From: Corallococcus exercitus
GTDB lineage: Bacteria > Myxococcota > Myxococcia > Myxococcales > Myxococcaceae
Reading direction: 5' to 3'
Length of the DNA stretch: 55,669 nt
NCBI RefSeq assembly: GCF_003611585.1
Contig: NZ_RAVW01000006.1
Location: 1-55,669, forward strand
Within the stretch, counting starts at the first letter, position 1, and each line of letters begins with the position of its first letter. The notes below the pieces were generated by a model that searched no databases, was not told the DNA's origin, and saw nothing but the letters and a program-made list of their open reading frames with translations. Below, one piece after another: positions 44,213-53,122 of this stretch. Made by a program: the position numbers and the translations under genes.

Positions 44213-45559
44213 TCAGGCCGCCACGCGGACCCGACCGCGGATGCGCGGACCGCGCGGACCCGCGAAGCCTTCGTAGTTGCGGCTGATGAGGTGCCCCTCA
44301 ATCTGCTGCACCGTGTCCAGCGCCACGCCCACGACGATGAGGAGCGCCGTGCCGCCGAAGGTGAACCGCACCCCGAGCACGCTGCTGATGACGGACGGAA
44401 TCACGCAGATGATGGCCAGGTAGATGGCGCCACCGAACGTGAGGCGGTTGAGCGTCCGCTCGATGAACTCCGCCGTCTGACGGCCCGGGCGGATGCCGGG
44501 GATGTAGCCACCCTGCTTCTTGATGTTGTCCGCCACGTCATCCGGCCGGAACGTGAGCGCCGTGTAGAAGTAGGAGAAGAACACCACCAGCAGCACGAAC
44601 AGGCCGTTGTAGACCCAGAGGTTGCCCTCGATGGCGCGCTGGAAGCCCTGCAGGAAGGGGAACCACGCGCCCAGGGTCGCCGGGAAGGACAGCACCGCGC
44701 CGGCGAAGATGGGGGGAATCACGCCCGAGGCGTTCACCTTCATGGGGAAGTACGTGGCCTGGCCCGCGAACATGCGCCGGCCCGCCATGCGCTTGGCGTA
44801 CTGGATGGGTACGCGCCGCATGCCCCGCTCCACGTAAACCACCACGCCGATGATGAGGAGCATGAAGAAGAGCAGGCCCAGCACCGCGGCCACGTTCACC
44901 ACTTCCTGCGTCGTCAGGTCGAGCAGCGTCTTCGCGCCGGGCAGCACGCGCGCCACGATGCCCGCGAAGATGATGAGCGAGATGCCGTTGCCGATGCCGC
45001 GCTCGGTGATGCGCTCACCCAGCCACATGATGAAGGCCGTGCCCGCCGTGAGGCTCACCACCGTCATGAAGGTGAACCAGAGGTTGTCGTTGGGCACCAC
45101 CACCTGGTTGAAGCCGGCCTGCCCCGCGTCGGAGCGGCCCAGCGAGGCCAGCCAGCGCGAGATGCCCACGCCCTGCACGATGGACAGCACGATGCTGCCA
45201 TAGCGCGTGTACTGGTTGATCTTCTGGCGGCCCGCGGCGCCTTCCTTCTGCAGGCGCTCCAGGCTGGGCACCACCACCGCCAGCAGCTGGATGATGATGG
45301 AGGCGCTCACGTACGGCATGATGCCCAGTCCGAAGATGGACATCTGCTCCAGCGCGCCGCCGGAGAAGAGGTTGAACAGCGACACGAGGCCGCCCGATTG
45401 TTTCTGGGCGTCCATGAACGCGTTCATCGCGGAGCGGTCCACGCCCGGCGTGTTGATGAAGATGCCGATGCGGTAGACGGACAGCAGCACGAGCGTGTAC
45501 GCAAGCCGGCTGCGCAGCTCCGCGATGCGGAAGACGTTGGCGAGGGCGTTCAGGGCCAC
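44213..45559 (-). CDS. secY: Protein translocase subunit SecY
   Basis: 448 residues, ten transmembrane segments; the conserved start (ALNALANVFRIAELRSRL), the plug region TPGVDRSA, the motifs GLGIMPYVSASIIIQLL and GNGISLIIFAGIV, and cytoplasmic loops SRNYEGF at the end. Forms the SecYEG pore in the inner membrane. Start is GTG 45559 with AGAGGA about ten bases upstream; the longer frame to 45601 is not supported. Strong hairpins on both sides separate it from rplO and adk. Confidence 0.96.
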   Translation of the reverse strand: MALNALANVFRIAELRSRLAYTLVLLSVYRIGIFINTPGVDRSAMNAFMDAQKQSGGLVSLFNLFSGGALEQMSIFGLGIMPYVSASIIIQLLAVVVPSLERLQKEGAAGRQKINQYTRYGSIVLSIVQGVGISRWLASLGRSDAGQAGFNQVVVPNDNLWFTFMTVVSLTAGTAFIMWLGERITERGIGNGISLIIFAGIVARVLPGAKTLLDLTTQEVVNVAAVLGLLFFMLLIIGVVVYVERGMRRVPIQYAKRMAGRRMFAGQATYFPMKVNASGVIPPIFAGAVLSFPATLGAWFPFLQGFQRAIEGNLWVYNGLFVLLVVFFSYFYTALTFRPDDVADNIKKQGGYIPGIRPGRQTAEFIERTLNRLTFGGAIYLAIICVIPSVISSVLGVRFTFGGTALLIVVGVALDTVQQIEGHLISRNYEGFAGPRGPRIRGRVRVAA

Positions 45560-45602
45560 GGTAATGCCATCCTCTTCAAGAGGTTCTGCCAGCAACAACA
45601 AA

Positions 45603-45630
45603 CGCCCCTCTCCGGTTCCGGAAAGGGGCG
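45603..45630 (-). terminator. Terminator-like hairpin between rplO and secY
   Basis: CGCCCCT + TCCGG (from 45603) pairs with CCGGA + AGGGGCG (to 45630), 12 base pairs with an internal one-base offset and a two-base loop. On the transcribed strand it is followed directly by TTTGTTGTTG, so it has the look of an intrinsic terminator or attenuator placed in the middle of the operon, 43 bases ahead of secY. Confidence 0.65.
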
Positions 45631-45690
45631 CGGAAGCCTACACAAGGCTGGGGGCGCGCACCACATCACCGTGATGCGCGCCGGTCACGC

Positions 45691-46218
45691 CTACGCCCGG
45701 GGCTGGCGAGGAGCCTTGACGCCCTTGCCGGCGTGGGCCTTGGAGGCCGACTCCGGCTTGTGCGCCACCAGCGGGAGCTCCTCCACGGAGCCGCCCGCCT
45801 TCTCGATGTTCTCGCGGGCCGCCGCGGACACCTTGTTCACGCGAACGGTCAGCTTCTTGGCGAGCTCGCCATGGGCCAGGACCTTCACGCCGTCATAACG
45901 GCCCTTGACCAGGCCCGCCTGCTTCAGCGCGGCCTCGTCCACCGTGGCGCCCGCGTCGAACACGTGCTCCAGGTCACCCAGGTTCACCACCGCGTAGGTG
46001 GTGCGGTTGGGCGGGTTGAAGCCGAACTTCGGCAGGCGGCGCTGCAGCGGGCTCTGGCCGCCTTCGAAGCCTTCGAACCGCATGTTGCCAGAGCGGGCCT
46101 TCTGGCCCTTGCCACCGCGGCCGGCCGTCTTGCCCAGGCCGCTACCCTGGCCACGGCCCACGCGCTTCTTGCGGTGCCAGGAGCCCTCAGGGCGCTTCAG
46201 ATTGGTCAGGATGCTCAT
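45691..46218 (-). CDS. rplO: Ribosomal protein L15
   Basis: 175 residues, about 30 more than E. coli L15, the excess being a Lys/Ala/Pro-rich C-terminal tail ([20 protein letters not shown]). N-terminal [20 protein letters not shown] and [17 protein letters not shown] are canonical. Late-assembly protein of the 50S central region. Follows rpmD. Confidence 0.96.
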   Translation of the reverse strand: MSILTNLKRPEGSWHRKKRVGRGQGSGLGKTAGRGGKGQKARSGNMRFEGFEGGQSPLQRRLPKFGFNPPNRTTYAVVNLGDLEHVFDAGATVDEAALKQAGLVKGRYDGVKVLAHGELAKKLTVRVNKVSAAARENIEKAGGSVEELPLVAHKPESASKAHAGKGVKAPRQPRA

Positions 46219-46234
46219 GATGGATCCTCAGTTC

Positions 46235-46504
46235 TCAGGCCTTGGCCTTGGCGGCCAGGCGCTCCAGGGCGCGGTCCCGGGCGACAATCTTCCGGGGCTT
46301 GCGGCGCTTGGGCGCCGGAGCCTCCTGGCTGACCGTCTCCAGGGAGACCAGGTGCTTCACCTTGAACACCATGCCGCGCACCGCCGGGGTGTCCTTCAAC
46401 AGCCGCTCGTCGCCGAACTTCTTCAGACCGAGGCCCTTGATGGTGGCCAGCATGTCCTCGGAAGAACCCGAGTAGCTCTTCGTCAGCTTCACCTTGAGCG
46501 CCAT
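46235..46504 (-). CDS. rpmD: Ribosomal protein L30
   Basis: 89 residues. The first about 60 (KVKLTKSYSGSSEDMLATIKGLGLKKFG in outline, AVRGMVFKVKHLVSLE) are L30; a basic extension KRRKPRKIVARDRALERL of about 25 residues is unusual and may add an rRNA contact. Three bases after rpsE and 16 before rplO, so translation is probably coupled. Confidence 0.95.
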   Translation of the reverse strand: MALKVKLTKSYSGSSEDMLATIKGLGLKKFGDERLLKDTPAVRGMVFKVKHLVSLETVSQEAPAPKRRKPRKIVARDRALERLAAKAKA

Positions 46505-46506
46505 GG

Positions 46507-47028
46507 CTAGCCCCTCGCCTCGCCCGCGAGCTTCTGCGTCTCGACGTCCTTGCCACGCAGCCGCGCGACCTGCTCCGCGCTGCGCAGCAGCTTCAGGCCC
46601 GCGACCGTGGCCTTCAGCACGTTGTGCGGATTCCGCGACCCCTGGCTCTTGGTCAGGATGTTGCGGATGCCCGCCGCCTCCAGCACCGCGCGCACCGCGC
46701 CACCGGCGATGACGCCCGTACCTTCAGAGGCCGGCTTCAGGAGCACCCAGCCGGCACCGAAGTGCCCCAGGATCTCGTGCGGGATGGTGTGGCCCATGCG
46801 AGGAACGCGGAACAGGTTCTTCTTCGCGTTCTCGCCGCCCTTGCGGATGGCCTCGGGGACTTCGTTGGCCTTGCCCAGGCCCACGCCCACGTGCCCGTTG
46901 CCATCGCCCACCACGACGAGCGCGGCGAACGAGAAACGGCGGCCACCCTTCACCACCTTGGCCACGCGGTTGATGTTCACCACGCGGTCGGTCAGGTCCA
47001 GATCGTTCGGATTGATCGGAGTTGCCAC
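46507..47028 (-). CDS. rpsE: Ribosomal protein S5
   Basis: 173 residues from GTG 47028. Double-stranded RNA-binding N-terminus with the conserved [19 protein letters not shown] and [13 protein letters not shown], then the ARTIPH-like stretch [19 protein letters not shown]. Located on the back of the 30S; mutations affect decoding accuracy. Poor GGA-type ribosome binding site. Confidence 0.96.
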   Translation of the reverse strand: MATPINPNDLDLTDRVVNINRVAKVVKGGRRFSFAALVVVGDGNGHVGVGLGKANEVPEAIRKGGENAKKNLFRVPRMGHTIPHEILGHFGAGWVLLKPASEGTGVIAGGAVRAVLEAAGIRNILTKSQGSRNPHNVLKATVAGLKLLRSAEQVARLRGKDVETQKLAGEARG

Positions 47029-47050
47029 TTGAGGAATTCCTTTCTGGTAC

Positions 47051-47407
47051 CTAGAACTTCAGGCCGGCTTCGCGCGCGGCGTCGGCCACGGCAGCGATGC
47101 GCCCATGGTAGGGGAAGCCGTTGCGGTCGAACACCACCGCATCGACGTTGGCGGCCTTGCACTTCTCCGCGATGAGGGAGCCCACGCGCTTCGCGTCGGC
47201 CTTCTTGTCGCCCTCGTCCTTGCCCTTCAGCTCCTTGGACAGGGACGACGCATACGCCAGCGTGCGGCCAGTGGAGTCGTCCACCACCTGCGCGTAGATG
47301 TGCTTGAGGCTCTTGTACACCGTAAGCCGCGGACGCTCGGTGGTACCCGAGAGCTTCTTGCGGATGCGGTTCTTCCTCTTGAGGCGCTGCTCGACAGTCT
47401 TGGACAT
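47051..47407 (-). CDS. rplR: Ribosomal protein L18
   Basis: 118 residues: [41 protein letters not shown] and [21 protein letters not shown]. Binds 5S rRNA and delivers it to the 50S with L5. ATG 47407; 22 bases ahead of rpsE, and a 108-base spacer separates it from rplF. Confidence 0.96.
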   Translation of the reverse strand: MSKTVEQRLKRKNRIRKKLSGTTERPRLTVYKSLKHIYAQVVDDSTGRTLAYASSLSKELKGKDEGDKKADAKRVGSLIAEKCKAANVDAVVFDRNGFPYHGRIAAVADAAREAGLKF

Positions 47408-47515
47408 GGCTGCTTCCTTTTCCGTCCGGCGGCGATGCGGCCTTCCGCCGCCGGATGATTCCGCCAGGTTTCAAGGCCCGGCGGGGTTGAATGCTCGGCG
47501 AAGACGCGGCGACGA

Positions 47516-48082
47516 CTAGGTCGTACCGGTCTTGCCCTCCTTGCGACGGATGCGCTCCTCGGCGTACTTGATGCCCTTGCCCTTGTAGGGCTCCGGCGGA
47601 CGCAGCGAGCGGATGTTGACCGCCGTGGCGCCCAGGACTTCCTTGTCCGCCGAGCGGAGCGTGAGCCCCACCGTGGGAAGGCTGTCCTCGGTACGGGAGA
47701 CCTTGTCGACTTCCGCCGTCACGCCCTCCGGCAGGTTGAACACCACCGGGTGGGAGTAGCCGAGCGAGAAGTGGATGGCCTTGCCCTTCACTTCCGCGCG
47801 GAAACCAACGCCGCGGATGTCGAGGCGCTTCTCGAAGCCCGTAGACACGCCCTTCGCCGCGTTGGCGAGGATGGTCCGCGTCAGGCCGTGCAGGCTGCGG
47901 GCTTCGCGCGAGTCGTCCTCACGCTGCACCGTCACCTGGCCCTCCTTCACCTCCACCTTCACCTTGGCGGGGAGCTTGACGGACAGCTTGCCCTTGGGGC
48001 CGTCAAAGTTGACCTGCTGGTTGGCGACGTTGACCTTCGTCTTGTCGCCAAGCTTGATCGCCAGTTTTCCAATCCGACTCAT
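47516..48082 (-). CDS. rplF: Ribosomal protein L6
   Basis: 188 residues, two alpha-beta RNA-binding repeats; MSRIGKLAIKL start, GYSHPVVFNLPEGVTAEV and the hallmark PPEPYKGKGIKYAEERIRRKEGK near the C-terminus. Sits beside the GTPase-associated centre of the 50S. ATG 48082, after a 64-base gap from rpsH. Confidence 0.96.
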   Translation of the reverse strand: MSRIGKLAIKLGDKTKVNVANQQVNFDGPKGKLSVKLPAKVKVEVKEGQVTVQREDDSREARSLHGLTRTILANAAKGVSTGFEKRLDIRGVGFRAEVKGKAIHFSLGYSHPVVFNLPEGVTAEVDKVSRTEDSLPTVGLTLRSADKEVLGATAVNIRSLRPPEPYKGKGIKYAEERIRRKEGKTGTT

Positions 48083-48146
48083 GATTGCCTCGTGCTGTCG
48101 TCGCCCGGGGCGCGCTCCTCGCGGGGCGCCTCACCCAGGCTCCTGG

Positions 48147-48545
48147 CTAGTAGACCGTGCAGAGCAGTTCGCCGCCGACCTTCTGCTTCCGGGCCTCGGT
48201 GTCCACCAGGATGCCGCGCGAGGTGGAAAGGATGGAGATGCCCATGCCGCCGAGCACCGGCTGGATGTCGCGCACCGCGACGTAGCGGCGCAGGCCGGGC
48301 TTCGACACGCGGCGCAGGCCGGTGATGGCCGGGCTGCGGTCCGGGCCGTACTTCAGCTGGACGGTGATCTCGCTCTGCGGCGCGACCTCGTGGATGGTGA
48401 AATCCCCGATGTAGCCCTCGTCCTTGAGGACCTTGATGATCTCCACCTTGAGCTTCGAGTGGGGAATGAGAACCTTGTCGTGCCGCGCACGCGAGGCGTT
48501 GCGCAGGCGGGTCAGCATGTCGCCGACGGGATCATTGACCGGCAT
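48147..48545 (-). CDS. rpsH: Ribosomal protein S8
   Basis: 132 residues; [32 protein letters not shown] and [16 protein letters not shown]. Binds helix 21 of 16S rRNA and, in E. coli, also represses its own spc operon by binding the message at the rplX-rplE junction. Preceded by a 169-base spacer with a hairpin (48672-48693). Confidence 0.97.
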   Translation of the reverse strand: MPVNDPVGDMLTRLRNASRARHDKVLIPHSKLKVEIIKVLKDEGYIGDFTIHEVAPQSEITVQLKYGPDRSPAITGLRRVSKPGLRRYVAVRDIQPVLGGMGISILSTSRGILVDTEARKQKVGGELLCTVY

Positions 48546-48671
48546 GAAGCACCTTCAAGCAAAGCGGGAGCCCCTTCAGGAGCACACCGCGCTCGCAGCC
48601 ACCACGCCTGCCGGGCCCATCCCGGGGGTTCGCGGAGACCGCCACTTCCCTTCCACTTCAACCGGCTACCG

Positions 48672-48693
48672 CCCTGCCCTCTTCAGGACAGGG
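48672..48693 (-). other. Hairpin after rpsN
   Basis: CCCTG + CCT (48672-48680) pairs with AGG + CAGGG (48685-48693), loop CTTC on the plus strand, C/A mismatch inside. It begins 22 bases after the rpsN stop in a 169-base spacer where nothing else is seen. Confidence 0.45.
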
Positions 48694-48714
48694 ACGGCTT
48701 CCGGGATCCAGCGC

Positions 48715-48900
48715 CTACCAGGACGACTTGGTGACGCCGGTGATTTCGCCGCGCAGGGCGCGGTGACGCAGGCAGATGCGGCACATCTTGAACTTGCGCA
48801 GGAAGGCGCGAGGACGACCGCAGAGCGGGCAGCGGTTGTACTGACGCACGGGGAACTTCAGCTTGCGCTTCGCCTGGGCAATCTTGGAGAGCTTGGCCAT
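48715..48900 (-). CDS. rpsN: Ribosomal protein S14, zinc type
   Basis: 61 residues, the short zinc-ribbon form with Cys24, Cys27, Cys40 and Cys43 (RCPLCGR ... MCRICLR) rather than the 100-residue form of E. coli. Ends [16 protein letters not shown]-like with the usual Trp. 30S head protein. ATG 48900; 26 bases after rplE. Confidence 0.97.
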   Translation of the reverse strand: MAKLSKIAQAKRKLKFPVRQYNRCPLCGRPRAFLRKFKMCRICLRHRALRGEITGVTKSSW

Positions 48901-48926
48901 GATCGATGGGAGTCCTGGGCTCGGTC

Positions 48927-49580
48927 CTACTGACGGAACGGCATGCCGAAGTGACGCATCAGCGCCAGTCCCTGCTCGTCGTTCGGGGCGGTGGTGACGA
49001 AGCTGATATTGAGCCCCTTCACCTTCTCGATCTGATCGTAGTTGATTTCCGGGAAGATGATCTGCTCGCGGACACCGAGCGTGTAGTTGCCCTTCCCGTC
49101 GAAGGCCTTCGGGGACACGCCCTTGAAGTCACGCACGCGCGGCAGCGCGACGGTGATGAGGCGGTCCATGAACTCGAACATGCGGTCGCCGCGCAGCGTG
49201 ACGGCGGCACCGATGGCCTGGCCCTGGCGCAGCTTGAAGTTCGCGATGGACTTGCGCGCGCGCGTCACGACCGGCTTCTGACCGGTGATGGCAGCCAGCT
49301 GGTCCACCGCCGACTCCAGGATCTTGTTGTTGGCGAGCGCCTCGCCCAGACCCATGTTGACGACGATCTTCTCCAGCCGCGGCACTTCCATGGGGTTCTT
49401 GAGCCCCAGCTCCTTCATCAGCGCGGGCACGCCTTCCGAACGGAAGCGGTCCTTGAGACGCGCCGAGCGGGCCTTCAGGCCCTCCTCGATGTTCGCGGCG
49501 AAGCCGACCTTCTTGGCTTCTTCTTTGCCGCGCTTCTTGCTCTTCTTTTCCTTCGAGTCGGCCTTCTTCTCGTCAGCCAT
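48927..49580 (-). CDS. rplE: Ribosomal protein L5 with Lys-rich N-terminal extension
   Basis: 217 residues, about 38 more than E. coli L5 (179). The extra N-terminus ([19 protein letters not shown]...) is almost all Lys, Glu and Asp; the L5 core begins near [24 protein letters not shown] and includes [19 protein letters not shown] and [19 protein letters not shown]5 binds 5S rRNA and contacts the P-site tRNA. ATG 49580 is the only start available; an internal start with a good ribosome binding site is not visible. Confidence 0.95.
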   Translation of the reverse strand: MADEKKADSKEKKSKKRGKEEAKKVGFAANIEEGLKARSARLKDRFRSEGVPALMKELGLKNPMEVPRLEKIVVNMGLGEALANNKILESAVDQLAAITGQKPVVTRARKSIANFKLRQGQAIGAAVTLRGDRMFEFMDRLITVALPRVRDFKGVSPKAFDGKGNYTLGVREQIIFPEINYDQIEKVKGLNISFVTTAPNDEQGLALMRHFGMPFRQ

Positions 49581-49694
49581 CTGTCATTCCCCTGCTTCGG
49601 GGCGCCGTCATGGACCCAGCGCGTCCGATCAGTCCTGCGTCTAGAACGTGGAAACACCCGGAGAGCCCAACCATTTCAGCTCTCTGGACGTGCA

Positions 49695-49731
49695 CGCCCG
49701 CTTGCTCCACCACATGGTGGGGCAAGGGGCG
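49695..49731 (-). promoter_or_regulatory. Long stem-loop in the rplX-rplE spacer
   Basis: Arms CGCCC, CTTGC and CCACCA (49695-49712) pair with TGGTGG, GCAAG and GGGCG (49715-49731): 16 base pairs with a two-base loop, a T/G wobble and one bulged base. It lies 26 bases after rplX and 114 before rplE. The rplX-rplE junction is where S8 represses the spc operon in E. coli, so an S8 site is conceivable; the shape was not matched to the S8 consensus. Confidence 0.5.
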
Positions 49732-49756
49732 CGCATACATGCCCGAACACCGACCC

Positions 49757-50086
49757 CTAGTCAATCAGGGCGTCACACTGCTTGCAGAACCGCTTGGAGG
49801 ACTCCCCCTCCTTGCGGATGCCGACGCGCGTCGGCTTGTCGCACTTGGCGCAGACCACCTGGACGTTCGAGAGCGCGATGGTGCCCGGCTTCTCGATGAT
49901 GCCGCCTTCGGGGCTCTGCGGCGTCTTGCGCATGTGGCGCTTGACCAGGCGCAGGCCCTCGACCGTCACGCGGCCCGCCTCCCGGTCAACCTTCAGCACC
50001 TTGCCGCGCTTGGTCGCCGGCGTCTTCTCCGAGCGCTCAGACCCGGAGATGACCTGGATGGTGTCACCGACTTTCAGCTTCTGCAT
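49757..50086 (-). CDS. rplX: Ribosomal protein L24
   Basis: 109 residues: KOW motif at the start (KVGDTIQVISGSERSEK, GKVLKVD), EGLRLVKRHMRKTPQSPEGGI, and a C-terminal zinc ribbon Cys79, Cys82, Cys101 and Cys104. Early 50S assembly initiator. Located after rplN and followed by a 176-base spacer with a strong stem-loop. Confidence 0.97.
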   Translation of the reverse strand: MQKLKVGDTIQVISGSERSEKTPATKRGKVLKVDREAGRVTVEGLRLVKRHMRKTPQSPEGGIIEKPGTIALSNVQVVCAKCDKPTRVGIRKEGESSKRFCKQCDALID

Positions 50087-50128
50087 GGCTTCCTCACTCT
50101 GGCTGTTCGCCGTCAGGCCTGCGTCCTC

Positions 50129-50497
50129 TTAGAGGACCTCGGGCGCCAGCGAGATGATCTTCATGAACTTGCGGGCACGCAGCTCACGGGCAACCGGCCC
50201 AAAGATGCGCGTCCCGATGGGCTCCAGGTCCTTGTTGATGAGGACCGCCGAGTTGCCGTCGAACTTGATGTAGCTGCCATCCGCACGACCCACCTCGCGA
50301 CGGGTGCGGACGATGACGGCCTTGGCCACGTCACCCTTCTTCACCTTGGAGTTGGGCAGGGCCTCGCGGATCGACACGACGATGATGTCGCCGATGGAGG
50401 CGTACTTGCGCTTGGAGCCGCCGAGAACCTTGATGCAAAACACCTTCTTGGCGCCCGAGTTGTCGGCCACATCGAGCACACTCTGCATCTGAATCAT
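50129..50497 (-). CDS. rplN: Ribosomal protein L14
   Basis: 122 residues, standard length and sequence: [43 protein letters not shown] and [24 protein letters not shown]. Contacts 16S rRNA in an inter-subunit bridge. Upstream spacer 65 bases to rpsQ. Confidence 0.97.
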   Translation of the reverse strand: MIQMQSVLDVADNSGAKKVFCIKVLGGSKRKYASIGDIIVVSIREALPNSKVKKGDVAKAVIVRTRREVGRADGSYIKFDGNSAVLINKDLEPIGTRIFGPVARELRARKFMKIISLAPEVL

Positions 50498-50562
50498 GTG
50501 AAGTCTCCTCTTGCTCGAACCCGTCCACGCGCTTCATGGCGCACGGACGCGGTGTGGCCTAC

Positions 50563-50877
50563 CTAGACGTTCTTGCTCTTCTCCAACACCTCGACCACGC
50601 GCCAACGCTTGTCCTTCGAAGCGGGCTTGGTCTCGGCGATGCGCACCCGGTCACCCTCGTTGATGGTGACCTTCTTCGGGTAGTCGTGATCCTCGACGTG
50701 CGCCTTATACTTCTCGCGCAGGCTCATGATCTTCCCGTACTTCGGGTGGGGAGCACGACGCTGGACGGTGACGACCACCGTCTTCTGCATCTTGTTGGAG
50801 GTGACGATGCCCACGCGGGTCTTGGGACGACCCCGGGTGGAGGTCTCGGCAGCGGGCGTTTCGGTCGCTTCAGCCAT
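50563..50877 (-). CDS. rpsQ: Ribosomal protein S17
   Basis: 104 residues from ATG 50877 (the frame to 50889 only adds four residues). The N-terminal about 20 residues ([18 protein letters not shown]) extend the 84-residue norm; [35 protein letters not shown] and [18 protein letters not shown] are canonical. Binds 16S helix 11. The 95-base gap before it has a switch-like hairpin set. Confidence 0.96.
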   Translation of the reverse strand: MAEATETPAAETSTRGRPKTRVGIVTSNKMQKTVVVTVQRRAPHPKYGKIMSLREKYKAHVEDHDYPKKVTINEGDRVRIAETKPASKDKRWRVVEVLEKSKNV

Positions 50878-50903
50878 GTTGGTTCTCACTGTCTGTCATG
50901 CAC

Positions 50904-50951
50904 CCGGGCCCTCTGCCCGGATGGCCACGAACATCCGGGTGAGCCCGGATG
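50904..50951 (-). promoter_or_regulatory. Competing stem-loops in the rpmC-rpsQ spacer
   Basis: The element CATCCGGG (50932-50939) can pair either with CCCGGATG at 50944-50951 (loop of four) or with the copy at 50916-50923 (loop of eight). The second copy's GCCCGG (50915-50920) can alternatively pair with CCGGGC at 50904-50909. So two exclusive folds exist in the 95-base gap between rpmC and rpsQ. Function is not shown. Confidence 0.5.
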
Positions 50952-50972
50952 CCCGCGGATGCACTGCTACTA

Positions 50973-51179
50973 CTACCCCGCCTTCGCGGCCCGGGCCTTC
51001 TGGCCCAGGACGGTGAGGATGCGGGCCAGATCACGGCGGTGCTGCACGCCCTCAGCAGGGCTGTCCAGCGAGCCGGTCCGACGCTTGAGCCGATCCTGGA
51101 CCAGCGTGTCGCGCAGTTCCTTCGCGCGGTTCTGCAGGTCGTCCGTCGACAGGTCCTTCAGTTCCTTCGCAGTCGCCAT
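50973..51179 (-). CDS. rpmC: Ribosomal protein L29
   Basis: 68 residues, two long helices: MATAKELKDLSTDDLQNRAKELR, RRTGSLDSPAEGVQHRRDLARILTVLGQK in outline. Binds near the peptide exit tunnel with L23. ATG 51179; 75 bases after rplP with a hairpin in the gap. Confidence 0.96.
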   Translation of the reverse strand: MATAKELKDLSTDDLQNRAKELRDTLVQDRLKRRTGSLDSPAEGVQHRRDLARILTVLGQKARAAKAG

Positions 51180-51200
51180 CTTGGTCTCCTCGGCACAGGA

Positions 51201-51239
51201 GGCGGGCGCCCTCCCCTGTCACCAGGTGGAGCGCCCGTC
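51201..51239 (-). other. Hairpin in the rplP-rpmC spacer
   Basis: GGCGGGCGC (51201-51209) with GCGCCCGTC (51231-51239), one G/T wobble, and inner stems TCC/GGA and CCTG/CAGG. It fills half of the 75-base spacer and partly overlaps the approach to the rpmC ribosome binding site. Confidence 0.5.
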
Positions 51240-51254
51240 CCGTACGGTGCGTGA

Positions 51255-51674
51255 CTACAGCGAGAGTTCGCTGCGGCGCACGATCTTGGTGAGCACCGGC
51301 AGCTTCGCCTGCGCCAGCTTCAGCGCACCGGTGGCGATCTCCTGCGTCATGCCCTCCATCTCGTAGAGGACGCGTCCCGGCTTGACGACCGCGACGTAGT
51401 ACTCCACGCCACCCTTACCGGTACCCATACGGGTTTCGGCGGGCTTCTTCGTGATGGGCTTGTCCGGGAAGATCCGGATCCAGATCTTGCCGCCGCGCTT
51501 CACGTGGCGGGTCATCGCGATACGGGCCGCCTCGATCTGGCGCGAGGTGATCCAGCCCGGCTGGAGGCTCACCAGGCCGAACTCACCGTAGGTGAGATCG
51601 CTGCCGCGGTGGGCCGAGCCGAACATGCGGCCCTTCTGCATCTTGCGGTATTTGGTTCGAGCAGGCTGAAGCAT
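51255..51674 (-). CDS. rplP: Ribosomal protein L16
   Basis: 139 residues: [61 protein letters not shown]. Forms part of the A-site on the 50S. Standard length. 63-base spacer to rpsC. Confidence 0.97.
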   Translation of the reverse strand: MLQPARTKYRKMQKGRMFGSAHRGSDLTYGEFGLVSLQPGWITSRQIEAARIAMTRHVKRGGKIWIRIFPDKPITKKPAETRMGTGKGGVEYYVAVVKPGRVLYEMEGMTQEIATGALKLAQAKLPVLTKIVRRSELSL

Positions 51675-51737
51675 GGTCGATGTCCTTCGTGCCTTCCGTG
51701 CGGGGCGGGTCTCTTAAACCCGCCCCACAGGGGCGTC

Positions 51738-52400
51738 TTACCGGTTGGTGGGCATGGGGGCCTGGCCGCCCTTGCCGGGGAGGACCTCGCCCTTGCAGAT
51801 CCAGACCTTGCAGCCAATCTTGCCGTAGGTCGTCTTGGCCTCGGCGAAGCCGAAGTCGATGTCCGCGCGGAGGGTGTGCAGGGGCACGCGGCCCTCGCGG
51901 TACCACTCGTAGCGGGCCATCTCGGCGCCACCCAGGCGGCCCGAGCAGGCCACGCGGATGCCCTTGGCCCCGAACTTCATCGCGGTCTGCAGCGCCTTCT
52001 TCATGGCGCGGCGGAAGGCGATGCGGCGCTCGAGCTGCGTGGCGATGTTCTCCGCCACGAGCTGCGCGTCGGTCTCGGCCTTGCGGACCTCGACGATGTT
52101 CAGGAAGACCTCGTTCTTGGTGAACTGCTGCAGGTCCTTCTTGACGGTCTCGATGCCCGCGCCGCGCTTGCCGATGACGATACCCGGCCGAGCGGTGTGG
52201 ACGTTGACCTTCACCTTGTTGGCGGCGCGCTCAATCTCCACCTTGGACACGCCCGCGTGGTTCAGCGACTTCTTCACGAACTCGCGGATGCGGATGTCCT
52301 CGTGGAGCCACTGGGCGTAGTTCTTGTGCTCGAACCACTTGGAGTCCCAGGTCTTGATGACGCCGAGCCGGAACCCGATCGGATGTACTTTCTGTCCCAA
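51738..52400 (-). CDS. rpsC: Ribosomal protein S3
   Basis: 220 residues from TTG 52400: the reading [20 protein letters not shown] is the canonical S3 N-terminus and AAGGAG lies eight bases upstream, so the rare TTG is well supported. KH type-2 domain with GxxG-like [13 protein letters not shown], then [18 protein letters not shown]-like. Surrounds the mRNA entry site and has helicase function. Confidence 0.97.
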   Translation of the reverse strand: MGQKVHPIGFRLGVIKTWDSKWFEHKNYAQWLHEDIRIREFVKKSLNHAGVSKVEIERAANKVKVNVHTARPGIVIGKRGAGIETVKKDLQQFTKNEVFLNIVEVRKAETDAQLVAENIATQLERRIAFRRAMKKALQTAMKFGAKGIRVACSGRLGGAEMARYEWYREGRVPLHTLRADIDFGFAEAKTTYGKIGCKVWICKGEVLPGKGGQAPMPTNR

Positions 52401-52441
52401 ACTGAATCTCCTTGGTGCGTCCGGGCGGGGCCCGACGGGTC

Positions 52442-52786
52442 CTACTTCTTGGCCTCGGCCAGCACGACGTGGACGTGGGCAGACTTCTTCTGGATGGGCG
52501 TCGCGCGCCCCATGGCGCGCGGCATGAACCGGCGCTGGGTGGCGGCCTGGTCCACGGAGATGGTCTTGACGTAGAGCGTATCCACGTCGACCTGACCCTT
52601 GGACAGGTCCGTCGCGTTGGCGACGGCGCTCTTGATGAGCTTCTCCACCGGCCGCGCGGCGGCGCGCGGGGTGAACTTCAGGATGTTCAGGGCAGTTTCA
52701 ACAGGCTTGCCCCGGATGAGCGCCGCGACGAGGGACAGCTTGCGCGGGCTCATGCGCAGGTGACGCAGATGTGCAGTCGACTCCAT
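52442..52786 (-). CDS. rplV: Ribosomal protein L22
   Basis: 114 residues from ATG 52786, six bases after GAGGAG; the ATG at 52792 sits directly on the ribosome binding site. [52 protein letters not shown]. Its hairpin lines the exit tunnel. Confidence 0.96.
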   Translation of the reverse strand: MESTAHLRHLRMSPRKLSLVAALIRGKPVETALNILKFTPRAAARPVEKLIKSAVANATDLSKGQVDVDTLYVKTISVDQAATQRRFMPRAMGRATPIQKKSAHVHVVLAEAKK

Positions 52787-52821
52787 GGTCATCTCCTCAG
52801 GCTCTCAGGCGTGCGAACGGG

Positions 52822-53109
52822 CTACTTGCCCGGGGCCTTGGCGACCTTCTTCTCCGCCGAGTGCCCACCGAAGGTGCGCGTAGGAGCGAACTCGCCGAGC
52901 TTGTGGCCCACCATGTTCTCCGTGACGAACACCGGAATGAACTTCTTGCCGTTGTGAACGGCGAAGGTGTGACCCACGAACTCAGGGAGAATCGTGGAGC
53001 GCCGGGACCAGGTCTTGACGACCGCCTTCTTGTTCGCGGCGATCATCCCCTCGATCTTCTTGAGGAGGTGATCGTCAACGAACGGACCCTTCTTGATCGA
53101 ACGAGCCAT
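52822..53109 (-). CDS. rpsS: Ribosomal protein S19
   Basis: 95 residues, canonical: [62 protein letters not shown]. 30S head protein next to S13. Thirteen bases separate it from rplB. Confidence 0.97.
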   Translation of the reverse strand: MARSIKKGPFVDDHLLKKIEGMIAANKKAVVKTWSRRSTILPEFVGHTFAVHNGKKFIPVFVTENMVGHKLGEFAPTRTFGGHSAEKKVAKAPGK

Positions 53110-53122
53110 GTTTCAAATCCTC

